A stretch of DNA of 64,000 bases from Rufibacter roseolus (lineage in GTDB: Bacteria > Bacteroidota > Bacteroidia > Cytophagales > Hymenobacteraceae). The stretch is taken from contig NZ_JAFMSU010000002.1 in assembly GCF_017916365.1 (NCBI RefSeq), forward strand, positions 868,001 to 932,000, written 5' to 3'. Shown here in pieces: positions 54,319 to 64,000 of this stretch (positions are counted from its first letter, which is position 1; every line of letters begins with the position of its first letter). A model generated the notes under the pieces. That model did not search any database. It was given only the letters and a program-made list of their open reading frames with translations, and had not been told where the DNA came from. Position numbers and translations under genes: made by a program.

Positions 54319-54376
54319 AAAGCACCAAATAGCCGCGGCAGCCTTCATCAAGGCTGCCGCGGCTATTTGGTGCTTT
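54319..54376 (-). terminator. Perfect 27-base-arm hairpin after the TPR gene
   Basis: Arms 54319-54345 and 54350-54376 pair perfectly over a four-base loop (AAAGCACC...AGCCTT). On the minus strand it is followed by TTGCGTTTTAGGG. It lies 18 bases after the stop at 54394. Confidence 0.75.
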
Positions 54377-54393
54377 AAATGACAGGTGCTTAA

Positions 54394-55182
54394 CTAAGAC
54401 CTTACCTTTAAGATTTCCTGGAGCAGGATTTTACATTTTCTGCTAAGTTCCAGGTCTTCTGTAGTTACCAGCTTTTGATCTAGCGCACGCTGTAAAGTAG
54501 CCACGCTCTCACTATTGAGTTCTGCCTCCAGCTGCACACGGGCCAGGTCATAGTAATACAGCAGATTGGAAGGCTCCAGTTCTATGGCTTTGGTGAAAGC
54601 CTGTATAGCAAGTTCGTTTGATGCGGTGGGCAAAGGCAATTGGGTGAGCAACCGGTTGGCAGATCGCTCGGCAAAGGATAGGTTGGCTACTTTGAAAGCC
54701 CAGCGGCCCTTTAAGTGCCAGGCACCTGCCAATTTGGGGTCCTTGGCTAAGGCTTTGTCATTAAAGGTTTTGATCTGGGTTAGTTGTACCATCCGGTCTT
54801 TCATGGATACCGTCTGACAAAGATTGCTCAGGGAAAGCGCCATCACGTAATTGGGCTCGGCGGAGAGGCTGTCTACCTGCAGGGCTCTCTGAGCAAAGGC
54901 GAAGGCTTTCTGGAAATAAAGGCCCTTATGGGTGTCATCGGGGAATCTGCTGCCAATACGACCGCAGACAATGCTGGCCTTGGTCAAGGCCTCTGGTAAA
55001 TCAGGATTAGAGGAAAGCAACAGTTCATATTTCTCAAGGGCTTCTACGTCCTTGAACTCCCTGAATAACTGATTTGCTTCCCATAGTAGTTTTTCCGAAC
55101 CTAAGCCACCTGCTAGGGCAGCCAGGTTCGGAAAACTTATGAGTGTGATCAGGAATATAACGAGTCTAAAAGTCCTTTGCAT
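54394..55182 (-). CDS. Secreted TPR protein
   Basis: A 262-residue protein with a signal peptide (about 1-24, LISFPNLAALAG) and an all-helical repeat body: EANQLFREFKDVEALEKYELLL, PEALTKASIVCGRIGSRF, AEPNYVMALSLSNLC and AFTKAIELEPSNLLYYYDLARVQLEAE. The pattern resembles the RMD (regulator of microtubule dynamics)-type TPR fold common in Bacteroidota. Function unknown. It lies 66 bases downstream of parC. Confidence 0.78.
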   Translation of the reverse strand: MQRTFRLVIFLITLISFPNLAALAGGLGSEKLLWEANQLFREFKDVEALEKYELLLSSNPDLPEALTKASIVCGRIGSRFPDDTHKGLYFQKAFAFAQRALQVDSLSAEPNYVMALSLSNLCQTVSMKDRMVQLTQIKTFNDKALAKDPKLAGAWHLKGRWAFKVANLSFAERSANRLLTQLPLPTASNELAIQAFTKAIELEPSNLLYYYDLARVQLEAELNSESVATLQRALDQKLVTTEDLELSRKCKILLQEILKVRS

Positions 55183-55248
55183 ACAACTCCCCCAGATTTA
55201 CTTATTAGTCCAACGTAAGGGTAATCTACAAATTACTTTTAAAAAGTC

Positions 55249-57996
55249 CTAAAACAGGTTCAACTGTTTTTTGGGCGGCTTCACTGGTTTAAGTAGATCC
55301 CCTGTTTGTTCGTTATCTACGTCCAAATTCAATACAGGTTCCAAGTTATTTATTTCAAGGACCACCTGGTCTCCTGATGCAAAGGAGGCTGGTTGTTCTT
55401 GTATTATTTTGGGTTCTACCCTAACCGCTTTTATTATTTTAGTACCAGTTTTAGGCTTCACTTGCTCTGCTTCTTCCTCTTTTTGGATACTTACCCCAAA
55501 AATCTTGAAGTAATTAAGTTTGTTGCCCATAGCACGCCATCCTTTCACATCAATGAAGTCACTGAGCAACAAGGTTTCTGTCTCTTTATCAGACTTCTTG
55601 TCACGCTGCAGCTTAATCTCTGCTTTAGGTTCCGGATGCACCGTTGCAGCCAGTAATTTAGAGCCCTTTGTTTCCGGGATGAAGGCAAACCGTTTGCCCA
55701 TAGTGCTGGTCTCCACCACGAAGCGCTTCACGTAGGTCACCTTGGTTTCTCCCTCGGTGTACACGGCAGATACCACCAACTCCGGTGAGAACTTATGGAT
55801 CACCTCTATGTTAGGCACATCATAGTGATTAGACAGTTCAAAGGAAGTCAGCTCATATGAACCATCCTTGAAGATGACCAGAATTGAGTCATCGGTATTG
55901 AATGACCCTAAGTAGCGACCACGGTTCTCGGTGTTCAAACGCCCGATAACCTCATCGTAGTAGATTTCGCGTCCACCTCGGGTAGACTCACCCAGGGCTT
56001 TCTGCACTACTTTCTTGATCGGATGCTTCGTCACTATGTTGCCTTGCGAGCCTTTGCCTTTAATGAGCAATTCTGCGAAATCAAAGTCAAACTGCTTCAC
56101 GCGGGCGGTGCTGGCCGGTTGTAAGGTGATGCTCACCAACTCAGACTCTGAGTTAGGGTTAGCCGTCAGATACACCACTTTGGAGTTCTTTTCGCCTTTA
56201 GTAAGGTCATATTCCTTATCACGGGTAATGGAGGTCACCGCGAAACGCTTGGCGAACGAGATGCCGGTCTTGCCATCTACGTAGATCATGTTGTAGACCA
56301 TGTGCTCATCATTCTTGTTGTACACGCCAACATGGATGATGTCTTTGCCCATGAAGATCTTGTCACTGATCTTAGACACCATGAACTTACCGTCCTTCCG
56401 GATGGCAATGATGTCGTCCATGTCAGAGCAGTCACACACGAATTCATCTTTCTTGAGGCCATAGCCCACGAAACCGTCTTTGCGATTCACGTAAAGCTTC
56501 TGGTTGGCCACCGCAACTTTTTGGGCAGACACCACATCAAAGGTTCTGATCTGCGTCTTGCGCTCTTTGCCTTTGCCGTATTTGGCCAAAAGACCCTCAA
56601 AATAGCTGATGGCGTAACGCACAAGGTTAGCCAGGTTATCGGCAACCTCAGCCATTTCAGCTTCCAGTTTCTTGATGTACTCGTCAGCTTTGAAGGAGTC
56701 GAACTTGGAAATACGCTTGATCTTGATCTCGGTCAGGCGGATGATATCATCCTGCGTCACCTCGCGGCGGAGCAATGGCTTGTGCGGTTCCAGACCTTTG
56801 TCAATGGCTTCCAGCACGGCTTCCCAGGTCTCACACTCTTCAATGTCACGGTAGATGCGGTTCTCTATGAAGATCTTCTCCAGCGAGGAGTTGTGCCACT
56901 TGTCTTCCAGTTCACCCATCCGGATCTCGAGCTCACGCTCCAGTAACCGAACGGTTTTCACCGTTGACATGCGCAACAGTTCATCCACATTCAGGAAACG
57001 TGGCTTGTCATCAATGATGACGCAGGTGTTGGGCGATATAGAGACCTCGCAATCGGTGAAAGCGTACAGCGCATCAATGGTCAGGTCAGGCGAAATCCCC
57101 GGCGGAATGTGCACCTGGATCTCCACCTCGGCCGCAGTGTTGTCCACCACTTTCTTGATCTTGATCTTGTTGTTTTCACTCGCTTTTACAATGGAATCCA
57201 TCAACGCCGTGGTGGTGGTACCGTAAGGCACGTCACGGATGATGAGCAGCGATTTGTCTACTTTCTCAATGGTAGCCCTTAAACGGATTTTACCACCTCT
57301 GCCCCCACCGTTGTAGTTGGTGAAGTCGGCAAGGCCACCCGTCGGGAAATCTGGCAGCAAGGTAGTTTTGCGTCCTTTGAGCACGTCAATAGAACCCTTG
57401 ATCAGCTCCCGAAAGTTGTGGGGCATGATCTTGGTAGACAAGCCCACGGCAATCCCTTCCACGCCTTGCGCGAGCAAAAGCGGGAATTTTACCGGCAAAG
57501 TCACGGGCTCGTTCTTACGTCCGTCGTAGCTCAGCTGCCATTCGGTGGTTTGCGCATTAAACACCACATCCAAGGCAAACTTAGTTAAGCGCGCCTCAAT
57601 GTAACGAGGAGCCGCCGCGCTGTCGCCGGTGCGCACATCGCCCCAGTTTCCCTGGGTTTCAATGAGCAGGTCTTTCTGACCCAGGTTCACGATGGCATCG
57701 CCAATGGAAGCGTCGCCGTGCGGGTGGTACTGCATGGTCTGCCCAATCACGTTCGCCACTTTGTTGAAACGACCATCGTCCATTTCCTTCATGGCGTGCA
57801 TGATGCGGCGCTGAACAGGTTTGAAACCGTCTTCCAGGGCAGGAACGGCTCGCTCCAGAATTACATAAGAGGCGTAATCCAGAAACCAGTTCTCGTACAG
57901 TCCGGAAACGGAGCTTATCTCGTGGATAGTCTCCTCGCCTTCCAGTTGCGCATCAAGTTCCAGGTTGTTCTCGTTTTCCAATTCTTCGTTAAGCAT
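55249..57996 (-). CDS. parC: DNA topoisomerase IV subunit A
   Basis: 915 residues. The breakage-reunion domain (about 35-500) has the catalytic Tyr in the [15 protein letters not shown] segment (about 125-139), [15 protein letters not shown] and [14 protein letters not shown]. The C-terminal beta-pinwheel lacks an intact GyrA box (a GKGSQGN segment takes its place), which favours topo IV over gyrase. A charged tail (about 830-915) ends PPKKQLNLF. It decatenates chromosomes with ParE, whose gene overlaps it by eight bases. Confidence 0.93.
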   Translation of the reverse strand: MLNEELENENNLELDAQLEGEETIHEISSVSGLYENWFLDYASYVILERAVPALEDGFKPVQRRIMHAMKEMDDGRFNKVANVIGQTMQYHPHGDASIGDAIVNLGQKDLLIETQGNWGDVRTGDSAAAPRYIEARLTKFALDVVFNAQTTEWQLSYDGRKNEPVTLPVKFPLLLAQGVEGIAVGLSTKIMPHNFRELIKGSIDVLKGRKTTLLPDFPTGGLADFTNYNGGGRGGKIRLRATIEKVDKSLLIIRDVPYGTTTTALMDSIVKASENNKIKIKKVVDNTAAEVEIQVHIPPGISPDLTIDALYAFTDCEVSISPNTCVIIDDKPRFLNVDELLRMSTVKTVRLLERELEIRMGELEDKWHNSSLEKIFIENRIYRDIEECETWEAVLEAIDKGLEPHKPLLRREVTQDDIIRLTEIKIKRISKFDSFKADEYIKKLEAEMAEVADNLANLVRYAISYFEGLLAKYGKGKERKTQIRTFDVVSAQKVAVANQKLYVNRKDGFVGYGLKKDEFVCDCSDMDDIIAIRKDGKFMVSKISDKIFMGKDIIHVGVYNKNDEHMVYNMIYVDGKTGISFAKRFAVTSITRDKEYDLTKGEKNSKVVYLTANPNSESELVSITLQPASTARVKQFDFDFAELLIKGKGSQGNIVTKHPIKKVVQKALGESTRGGREIYYDEVIGRLNTENRGRYLGSFNTDDSILVIFKDGSYELTSFELSNHYDVPNIEVIHKFSPELVVSAVYTEGETKVTYVKRFVVETSTMGKRFAFIPETKGSKLLAATVHPEPKAEIKLQRDKKSDKETETLLLSDFIDVKGWRAMGNKLNYFKIFGVSIQKEEEAEQVKPKTGTKIIKAVRVEPKIIQEQPASFASGDQVVLEINNLEPVLNLDVDNEQTGDLLKPVKPPKKQLNLF

Positions 57997-59860
57997 ATAC
58001 CTCCTCTACTATATCTTTCTCTATTTTGAGATTCTCAATGATAAACTGCTGCCGCTCCGGTGTATTCTTGCCCATGAAATAAGACAGAATCTTCTGTATG
58101 TTCTGCTCAGTCTTACCCATGATTACCGGCTCCAGACGGATGTTGTCCCCTATGAACTTCCCGAATTCCTCCGGTGAGATCTCACCTAATCCTTTGAAGC
58201 GGGTGATTTCAGGGTTCTTGCCAAGTTTGCGCATGGCGTTTTGCTTCTCCTGCTCATTGTAGCAGTAGATGGTTTCCTTCTTGTTCCTTACCCTGAAGAG
58301 CGGCGTCTCCAGAATATACAAGTGACCGTTTTTAACCAGATCAGGGAAAAACTGCAGGAAAAACGTCATGAGCAGCAAGCGGATGTGCATGCCGTCCACA
58401 TCGGCATCAGTGGCGACTACAACTCGGTTGTAGCGAAGACCTTCCAAACCTTCCTCTATGTTGAGGGCGTGCTGCAGCAGGTTAAATTCCTCGTTCTCGT
58501 ACACCACTTTCTTCTTCAAACCGAAGCAGTTCAATGGCTTTCCTCTCAAGGAGAATACCGCCTCCAACTCCACATTTCGGGACTTGGTGATAGATCCTGA
58601 AGCCGAGTCACCCTCGGTGATGAACAAGGTGGTGAGCGCCTCTTTCTCCAGTTCCTTGCTTTCGCCGAAGTGGAAGCGGCAGTCACGCAGTTTTTTGTTG
58701 TGCAGGTTCGCTTTTTTAGCGCGTTGGTTGGCCAGCTTCTTGATGCCGGCCATGTCTTTGCGCTCGCGCTCACTCTGCTCTATCCGCTTGCGCAGGGCTT
58801 CGGCTACCGTTGGATTTTTGTGCAGGTAGTTGTCCAGGTGCTCCTTCACAAAGTCGTTCACAAAGTTGCGCACAGTCGGGCCGTCCGGTCCCACGTTGAT
58901 GGAGCCCAACTTGGTTTTGGTCTGACTTTCGAAAACTGGCTCCTGAACGCGGATAGCAATGGCGCCTACAATAGAGCCCCGAATATCGGTGGCATCGTAG
59001 TCTTTCTTATAGAACTCGCGCACGGTTTTCACCACGGCCTCTCTGTAGGCCGCTAAGTGCGTACCGCCTTGGGTGGTGTACTGTCCGTTCACGAAGGAAT
59101 AATACTCTTCGCCGTAATCGTTGCCGTGGGTTAATGCCAGCTCAATATCCTCGCCTTTCAGGTGGATAATGGGGTAGCGCATGCTTTCCTCGGCAATCTT
59201 CCGGCTCAACAGGTCTTTAAGACCATTCTCAGACAGGTATTTCTGGCCGTTGAAGTGAATGGTAAGGCCGGCGTTGAGGTACACGTAATTCCAAATCTGG
59301 TTTTCCAGGAACTCCGGGATGAAGTGGTAGTTTTTGAAAATGGTATCATCGGGCACGAAGACCGTGGTGGTACCATTGCGCTGATTGGAATCCTGTAGGG
59401 GCTCATCGTTCACCAGTTCGCCGCGCTCAAACTCGGCCACTTTGGTTTTGCCGTCTCTTACAGATTGGATTCTGAAGCTGGAGGATAATGCGTTCACCGC
59501 CTTGGTACCCACCCCGTTCAGACCCACCGATTTCTGGAAGGCCCGGCTGTCATACTTACCACCGGTGTTGATCTTGCTCACGCAGTCAATCACCTTGCCC
59601 AGCGGAATACCCCGGCCGTAGTCACGGACCACTACCTTATGGTCAGAAATCTTTACTTCAATGGTGCGACCATACCCCATCATGTGTTCATCAATGGAGT
59701 TGTCAATCACCTCTTTCACAAGAATGTAAATCCCATCATCGGGAGAGGACCCGTCACCTAACTTGCCGATGTACATACCCGGCCGCAGCCGGATGTGTTC
59801 ACGCCAGTCAAGCGACCGTATACTATCCTCGTTGTAGGTAACATCAGTCAGTTCAGCCAT
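57989..59860 (-). CDS. parE: DNA topoisomerase IV subunit B
   Basis: 623 residues. GHKL ATPase (about 25-220, [36 protein letters not shown]), transducer, and Toprim domain (about 415-530, [29 protein letters not shown]). The GyrB-specific insert of enterobacteria is absent. The stop overlaps the parC start, so the subunits are made in step. Confidence 0.95.
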   Translation of the reverse strand: MAELTDVTYNEDSIRSLDWREHIRLRPGMYIGKLGDGSSPDDGIYILVKEVIDNSIDEHMMGYGRTIEVKISDHKVVVRDYGRGIPLGKVIDCVSKINTGGKYDSRAFQKSVGLNGVGTKAVNALSSSFRIQSVRDGKTKVAEFERGELVNDEPLQDSNQRNGTTTVFVPDDTIFKNYHFIPEFLENQIWNYVYLNAGLTIHFNGQKYLSENGLKDLLSRKIAEESMRYPIIHLKGEDIELALTHGNDYGEEYYSFVNGQYTTQGGTHLAAYREAVVKTVREFYKKDYDATDIRGSIVGAIAIRVQEPVFESQTKTKLGSINVGPDGPTVRNFVNDFVKEHLDNYLHKNPTVAEALRKRIEQSERERKDMAGIKKLANQRAKKANLHNKKLRDCRFHFGESKELEKEALTTLFITEGDSASGSITKSRNVELEAVFSLRGKPLNCFGLKKKVVYENEEFNLLQHALNIEEGLEGLRYNRVVVATDADVDGMHIRLLLMTFFLQFFPDLVKNGHLYILETPLFRVRNKKETIYCYNEQEKQNAMRKLGKNPEITRFKGLGEISPEEFGKFIGDNIRLEPVIMGKTEQNIQKILSYFMGKNTPERQQFIIENLKIEKDIVEEVYA

Positions 59861-60185
59861 GGGGAACTTAAGGGTTTAGTAGAATTAGGTAAAATAAAAG
59901 AAAATTTGCGTGTACTTTGACATTAATAGCCCGAAACAGCAATTTTAATGCAGAAACAGGTTCCAAAACAAGGCTTGTTGCCGGGCTGTTAAATTTTGCC
60001 AAAAACCAAGTTTTCTATTTATCTGTAACCAAATATAGTGCTTCGCAGTTCATTTAAGACCCTTCATTTTGCTTATATTTTTAGCCAAAACCTCAAATTT
60101 CTGATAGCCAATCATTTGAAATACTAAAATTTTTAGCCTTTTCAAATAAATCTTCTTCTACTGTTCATTCCACAGAAACCTAACC
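59861..60185. other. Intergenic region between divergent parE and the AI-2E-type transporter
   Basis: About 325 bases, AT-rich. It holds the possible parE -7 element (60030-60037). No promoter for the plus-strand gene was recognised and there is no ORF. Confidence 0.5.
60030..60037 (-). promoter_or_regulatory. Possible -7 element for parE-parC
   Basis: TATATTTG on the minus strand, 170 bases before the parE ATG. Weak -33. If used, the leader would be about 165 bases long. Confidence 0.45.
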
Positions 60186-61298
60186 ATGGAAATAAAACTA
60201 CCTTCCTATTTTAAGTACACCGTTATTCTGCTGGGGCTATTTCTGCTCCTTCATTTTCTGCAGACCTTCTCCCCGGTGCTCATTCCTATTTGCTTTGCGG
60301 CCTTATTTGCCCTGCTGCTCCTGCCCATGGCCCGCGGCCTGGAAAAGCGGCTTCCCAGAGCCGTTTCCATTGTCATTTCGCTGGTGGTAGTCATTTTGGT
60401 CCTGGGCATGTTGATTTGGTTTCTCTCCTCGCAGATCGCTAATTTCTCTTCTGAACTCACGGAGATCAACAGCAAGTTGAGTATGCTCATCGCCAAGTTC
60501 CAGGCTTTCCTATATGACCGGTTCGGGATAAAGCCCACAAATAAGACTGAGTTCCTGCAGAAGGCCTTGGGCAACGTGACGCAGACGGGCACCGCCTTTC
60601 TGGGCAGCACCATTTCCCTCACCACCGGCGCGCTGACTGTGCTGTCGCTCATTCCTATTTATGTGTTCTGTATGCTGTACTACCGTGATCACCTGCGGCA
60701 ATTCATGTTCCAGTTCATCACCAAAGATCGGCGCGAGCCGCTCATGGAAACGGTAGACAACATCCAGCGCGTGGTGCAGGGCTATCTCTCGGGTTTGCTG
60801 ATTGTGATCTGTGTGGTATCAGTGCTCAACTCTATTGGCTTGCTCATCATGGGCGTGGAGTACGCTATTTTCTTCGGCGTTATGGCAGCCATCCTTACCG
60901 TAATTCCTTATATAGGTATCTTGATTGGGGCTCTGTTTCCGGCGCTGTTTGTGTTTGTGAACACGGGCTCGGCGGGCCAGATGCTCATCGTGATCGGGAT
61001 ATTTGCTTTTGTGCAGTTCCTGGAAGGCAATTTCATTACGCCTTTTGTGGTAGGTTCCAAGGTGAGCATCAACCCGTTTGCCGCAATTGTGGCGCTGATT
61101 CTGGGCGGCGAGATCTGGGGGGCCCCGGGCATGATCCTGTCCATCCCCATCATCGCTATTCTCAAGGTAATCTTTGATGCTTATGAGCCGCTGCAGCCTT
61201 TCGGGTTCCTGCTGAATGACATCAACCAGGGCCCTGCCGAGAACCGGCTCCTGAAGCGACTCAAGAGCCGCCGGAACCAGGTCAAAGGTCCCGTTTAG
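60186..61298 (+). CDS. AI-2E family transporter (PerM/YdiK-like)
   Basis: A 370-residue membrane protein with seven to eight segments: paired helices near 10-50, 60-82, a cytoplasmic or periplasmic amphipathic stretch (about 90-130), then helices near 145-170, 205-260 and 270-340. Motifs PFVVGSKVSINPFAAIVALILGG-type near 285-310 are the family core. Members export varied small molecules or ions; the autoinducer-2 link is not general. The stop codon TAG lies inside the left arm of the hairpin at 61292. Confidence 0.9.
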   Translation: MEIKLPSYFKYTVILLGLFLLLHFLQTFSPVLIPICFAALFALLLLPMARGLEKRLPRAVSIVISLVVVILVLGMLIWFLSSQIANFSSELTEINSKLSMLIAKFQAFLYDRFGIKPTNKTEFLQKALGNVTQTGTAFLGSTISLTTGALTVLSLIPIYVFCMLYYRDHLRQFMFQFITKDRREPLMETVDNIQRVVQGYLSGLLIVICVVSVLNSIGLLIMGVEYAIFFGVMAAILTVIPYIGILIGALFPALFVFVNTGSAGQMLIVIGIFAFVQFLEGNFITPFVVGSKVSINPFAAIVALILGGEIWGAPGMILSIPIIAILKVIFDAYEPLQPFGFLLNDINQGPAENRLLKRLKSRRNQVKGPV

Positions 61299-61329
61299 GG
61301 CCTGTTTACGGGAAAACAGGCCCTAAACG
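61292..61329 (+). terminator. Hairpin at the end of the AI-2E-type gene
   Basis: Perfect 16-base arms (61292-61307 and 61314-61329) over six bases; the core is GGGCCTGTTT...AAACAGGCCC. The left arm includes the stop codon of the gene. Confidence 0.65.
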
Positions 61330-61445
61330 CTGAAACTTATACTTACATGGTCAAGTATAAACCACATGCCTGATGCATTGATTGTCAAACATTTAATCTG
61401 CTTTCTGGTTCGTTTATTATTTGTACCACTTATTTCAATAAAACC

Positions 61446-61916
61446 ATGGATAATGTAAATAGCAAAGTTATCAGCACCCTTAATGATCTAGTGGAAACTG
61501 CCCGCGACGGGAGAAAAGGCTACGAGACCGCAGCCGATGCCGTAGACAATCCCCAGATGAAGACTGAGTTCCACCGCCTGGCCCAGCAGCGCGCCACCTT
61601 TGTGAGCGAACTGGAAAGAACGGCCCAGAGTTTGGGCGGCAGCACAGCAAACAAAACCACACTGGAAGGTGCCGCCTTAGAGGCCGCCGGCGCCGTGCAC
61701 CGGGGCTGGATCAACCTGAAATCTGCGGTGGGCGCCAATGACAGCAAAGCCATTTTGAGCGAATGCGAAAACGGTGATGCCGCGGCCCTCAAAGCCTATG
61801 ACAATGCCTTGCATGAAAAAGACCTGCCCGTAGACGTTTTAACCTTGATCCAACGGCAAAAACAGGAAATTGAGGCTGCCAAGCAAACCATCACTTCCTT
61901 GAAACAAAGCCTGTAA
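61446..61916 (+). CDS. PA2169-family four-helix-bundle protein (DUF2383)
   Basis: A 156-residue ferritin-like protein: VISTLNDLVETARDGRKGYETAADAV, FHRLAQQRATFVSELERTA, SILSECENGDAAALKAYDNAL-like helix (ILSECENGDAAALKAYDNAL) and VLTLIQRQKQEIEAAK. The family is stress-linked in several bacteria; the mechanism is unknown and the metal ligands are not evident. It has its own terminator. Confidence 0.88.
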   Translation: MDNVNSKVISTLNDLVETARDGRKGYETAADAVDNPQMKTEFHRLAQQRATFVSELERTAQSLGGSTANKTTLEGAALEAAGAVHRGWINLKSAVGANDSKAILSECENGDAAALKAYDNALHEKDLPVDVLTLIQRQKQEIEAAKQTITSLKQSL

Positions 61917-61926
61917 AATTAGCCTT

Positions 61927-61973
61927 ACGGCACAAAAAAGGGCAGCTTTAAGAGCTGCCCTTTTTTGTGCCGT
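61927..61973 (+). terminator. Terminator of the DUF2383 gene
   Basis: Perfect 21-base arms (61927-61947, 61953-61973) with six As and six Ts inside the stem and GGGCAGCT at the tip. The T-run on the 3' arm gives a normal terminator shape. Confidence 0.85.
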
Positions 61974-62076
61974 TTTCATGAAAATGCGTCCAAAACCCGG
62001 ATGAAACGTTCTTTCCCTTTTCTTGGTTCTCATAATAGTTAGTACCTAGCATTATCATCCACCTTAACCCTAGCGC

Positions 62077-63498
62077 GTGTACGCCATTATAGATATAGAA
62101 ACTACCGGTGGCCAACCCTCAGAAGACCGCATCACTGAGATCGCGATTTTCATCCATGACGGGAACCAGGTAGTAGACCAGTTTCACAGCCTCATCAATC
62201 CTGGAAGGCCTATCCCCTTCTTCATCTCGCAGCTAACGGGCATCACCGATGAGATGGTGAAAGACGCGCCCAAATTCCATGAGGTGGCCAAGCAGATTGT
62301 GCAGATCACCGAGGGAAACGTGTTTGTGGCTCACAACGTGCGCTTTGACTACTCCTTTGTCAAGAAAGAGTTCGCTGACCTGGGTTTTACTTTCCAGCGC
62401 AAGACCCTGTGCACCGTGCGCCTGAGCCGCAAACTCATGCCGGGCCTGCCATCTTACAGCCTGGGCAAACTCTGCAAGAGCATTGACATTCCGCTTCAGA
62501 TGCGGCACCGCGCCATTGGTGACGCCGAGGCTACGGCCATCCTTTTTGACCGTTTGCTGAAAATTGACGAGAAAAAGGTGAATGACTCCCAGGATGATAA
62601 ATTGCTGGAGACTTCTTCCATCTCAAAGGAAATCAAGACCTCCCTTTTGCCGCCCGCTATTTCCCGAGACATGGTAGATGCTTTGCCGCTGGAGGCCGGT
62701 GTCTATTATTTCCATGACGAGAGCGGCGAGATCATCTACGTAGGCAAGAGCAAGAGCATCCGCAAGCGGATTATCCAGCACTTCAGCATCGACTTCAAGA
62801 GCAAGAAGTCTATTGAGTTCAAGAACCGCATCGCCAGCATTACTTATGAGCGAACGGGTAGCGAGCTTGTAGCACTTTTGTTTGAGTCTGATGAGATCAA
62901 GAAGCGGAAGCCGTTCTATAACCGCGCCCAGCGGAGAAGCGTGTACCATTCGGGCATTTACTCTTACTATGACCAGGACGGCTACCTGCGGCTCACGTTT
63001 CAGAAGGCCAAGACGGAGGTTCCGCCGCTGCTCACCATGTCCAATCAGTTCCAGGCGAAGAACTTCCTTTACAACCGCGTAGCCAAGTACAACCTCTGCC
63101 AGAAGCTATGTGACTTGTACAAAACCAACGGCCCGTGCTTTGATTACCAGGTGCACCAATGCAAAGGCGCCTGCGTAGGCAAAGAATCTCCGGAGGAGTA
63201 CAACCAGCGCGTGATTGAGTCGATTGACGCTTTCAAGTACGACTATGACACGTTCGTCATCATCGGGAAGGGACGCCACCCAGAAGAGAAATCAGTGGTG
63301 GTGGTAGACAACGGCCGGTACCTGGGTTTTGGATATTTCGATGAGTCATTCAGCGCCAGCTCGCTGGAAGATTTCAAAGGCGTGATCAAGTACTACAATG
63401 ACAACAAAGACACGCAGCAGATCATCAGGGGGTACATGCGCACGAAGCACCAGGACAAAGTGCTGGTGTTCTCTGAAGATGTAAACGCCGAGATTTAA
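62077..63498 (+). CDS. DEDDh exonuclease / GIY-YIG (UvrC/Cho-like) fusion protein
   Basis: 473 residues beginning with GTG at 62077; an in-frame TAG two codons upstream (62071) rules out an earlier start. Residues 1-165 form a DnaQ-like exonuclease: Asp6 and Glu8 (IIDIETTG), FVAHNVRFDYSF and HRAIGDAEAT. Residues about 208-285 form a GIY-YIG nuclease (GVYYFHDESGEIIYVGKSKS). A Cys cluster follows (LCDLYKTNGPCFDYQVHQCKG, C-x7-8-C-x8-C), like the UvrC Cys motif. Such fusions occur in actinobacteria and Bacteroidota; a DNA-repair role is likely but not proven. Confidence 0.88.
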   Translation: MYAIIDIETTGGQPSEDRITEIAIFIHDGNQVVDQFHSLINPGRPIPFFISQLTGITDEMVKDAPKFHEVAKQIVQITEGNVFVAHNVRFDYSFVKKEFADLGFTFQRKTLCTVRLSRKLMPGLPSYSLGKLCKSIDIPLQMRHRAIGDAEATAILFDRLLKIDEKKVNDSQDDKLLETSSISKEIKTSLLPPAISRDMVDALPLEAGVYYFHDESGEIIYVGKSKSIRKRIIQHFSIDFKSKKSIEFKNRIASITYERTGSELVALLFESDEIKKRKPFYNRAQRRSVYHSGIYSYYDQDGYLRLTFQKAKTEVPPLLTMSNQFQAKNFLYNRVAKYNLCQKLCDLYKTNGPCFDYQVHQCKGACVGKESPEEYNQRVIESIDAFKYDYDTFVIIGKGRHPEEKSVVVVDNGRYLGFGYFDESFSASSLEDFKGVIKYYNDNKDTQQIIRGYMRTKHQDKVLVFSEDVNAEI

Positions 63499-63520
63499 GC
63501 CTGTTTTCCAAAAAACAGCC
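63499..63520 (+). terminator. Degenerate GCCTGTTTT hairpin after the exonuclease gene
   Basis: GCCTGTTTT...AAAACAGCC, one mismatch, begins directly at the stop codon. It has the tip sequence seen in the palindromes at 16947 and 61292. Confidence 0.5.
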
Positions 63521-63530
63521 CAAAACGGGG

Positions 63531-64000
63531 TTAATGCAGGCGGTGCCGCAAAAGCCAGCCGGCGCCGTTGAACTCTTGCGCAGCCGGGGTATATTCCTCT
63601 CTTTCCACGCCTTTGGTTTTGGGGTAATCGTTGCCGTCTTCCTCGTCAAACAAGAGGAGTTTCTGGCCGCTGAGTTGGAAGGACTGATGGACGGAGAGCA
63701 CATCGGTGCCTTCGCCCCCATACAGCCGTACTTTTATCTTGTTTTCTCCTTTACCCTGCAGTACAAACGTATCTTCCTCGCCCAAACCATAGATTGAAAG
63801 GCGCTGGGTTTCTGATGGCAGGAAAACCTTTTCATGGAGCAGGGTTCGCTCCTGGTTTTTATGCAGGGCAAAATGCTGCACCAACAAACTGCCGTCTTCC
63901 CTGAAATTCAACTGGAACACATCCGGGGCATCGGTGCCGGGCAGCAGCACTTCCTGGTTCAGGATTTGGTAGAAAGTGGCAGCGGCTTTGGGCAGGTCGT
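63531..64000 (-). CDS. C-terminal part of a secreted/outer-membrane protein, N-terminus beyond the window
   Basis: The frame runs off the edge at 64000 (DLPKAAATFYQILNQEVLLPG continues into it) and ends at 63531. The visible 156 residues include VLLPGTDAPDVFQLNF, RLSIYGLGEEDTFVLQG and KIKVRLYGGEGTDVLSV, a beta pattern seen in Cytophagales metallophosphoesterase/surface-antigen (BamA-like) proteins just before their barrels. Here the protein stops after it (GWLLRHRLH), so it would lack the barrel. Family assignment is tentative. Confidence 0.5.
   Translation of the reverse strand, partial: DLPKAAATFYQILNQEVLLPGTDAPDVFQLNFREDGSLLVQHFALHKNQERTLLHEKVFLPSETQRLSIYGLGEEDTFVLQGKGENKIKVRLYGGEGTDVLSVHQSFQLSGQKLLLFDEEDGNDYPKTKGVEREEYTPAAQEFNGAGWLLRHRLH

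Noticed and set aside
55249-59860. DNA gyrase rather than topoisomerase IV
   Set aside because: No intact GyrA box in the A subunit and the two genes overlap; topo IV is preferred, though annotation in this phylum is often ambiguous.

Overview
This is a chromosomal housekeeping stretch of a Bacteroidota bacterium, most likely order Cytophagales, family Hymenobacteraceae (Rufibacter/Pontibacter-like; the genus is a guess). The signs are: promoters of the TTTG-N18-21-TAnnTTTG type, start codons almost never preceded by a Shine-Dalgarno sequence, a 287-residue primary sigma factor without region 1.1, a TonB-dependent receptor with an N-terminal carboxypeptidase-regulatory-like domain, a type IX secretion sorting domain, a bacillithiol enzyme (BshB1), a DUF5686 protein and an HU-CCDC81/SPOR protein. 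No phage, insertion sequence, CRISPR array or rRNA operon was seen.

Layout. 1-8705 (minus strand): a complete histidine operon in the order leader peptide-hisG-hisD-hisC-hisB-hisH-hisA-hisF-hisIE, followed by an RBBP9/YdeN-type hydrolase and a truncated HD-domain hydrolase. A 29-codon leader ORF with five His codons lies directly behind a good promoter. Four different repeat elements sit in the wider gaps of the operon. 8.9-16.8 kb: a DUF2911 protein, two lipoproteins, a TonB-dependent receptor next to ribulose-phosphate epimerase, mnmA, and a TrpF-like protein that has lost catalytic residues. 17.1-27.1 kb (minus): an apparent envelope operon of a large TPR protein, a plug-less outer-membrane barrel, an HU-CCDC81/SPOR protein, ExbB, ExbD and a TonB-like protein, running on into folC and trmB. 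27.3-36.6 kb: holA, tyrS, a small histone H1-like protein, an alpha-oxoamine synthase (sphingolipid or sulfonolipid entry enzyme), biotin carboxylase, bshB1, an M23/LysM peptidase and trxB. 36.9-42.8 kb: rpoD, pnp, rpsO, an LptF/LptG-type permease, a START-like protein and tRNA-Met. 42.8-47.1 kb: AT-rich, gene-poor flanks around one large secreted glycoside hydrolase with CBM6 and T9SS domains. 47.2-50.4 kb: thrS-infC-rpmI-rplT, in which infC uses an AUU start behind a rare strong Shine-Dalgarno. 50.4-60 kb: two TPR proteins, a DUF5686 barrel and the parE-parC pair. 60-64 kb (plus, then minus): an AI-2E-type transporter, a DUF2383 four-helix protein, a DEDDh exonuclease/GIY-YIG fusion and a truncated gene at the edge.

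Many gene ends carry long, often perfect hairpins, several sharing a GCCTGTTTT...AAAACAGGC tip. These, the repeats of the his operon, the his leader and the infC start are the most informative non-coding features. I found no convincing undescribed multi-gene system; the best leads are regulatory (his leader, infC) and evolutionary (TrpF-like pseudoenzyme, repeat families).
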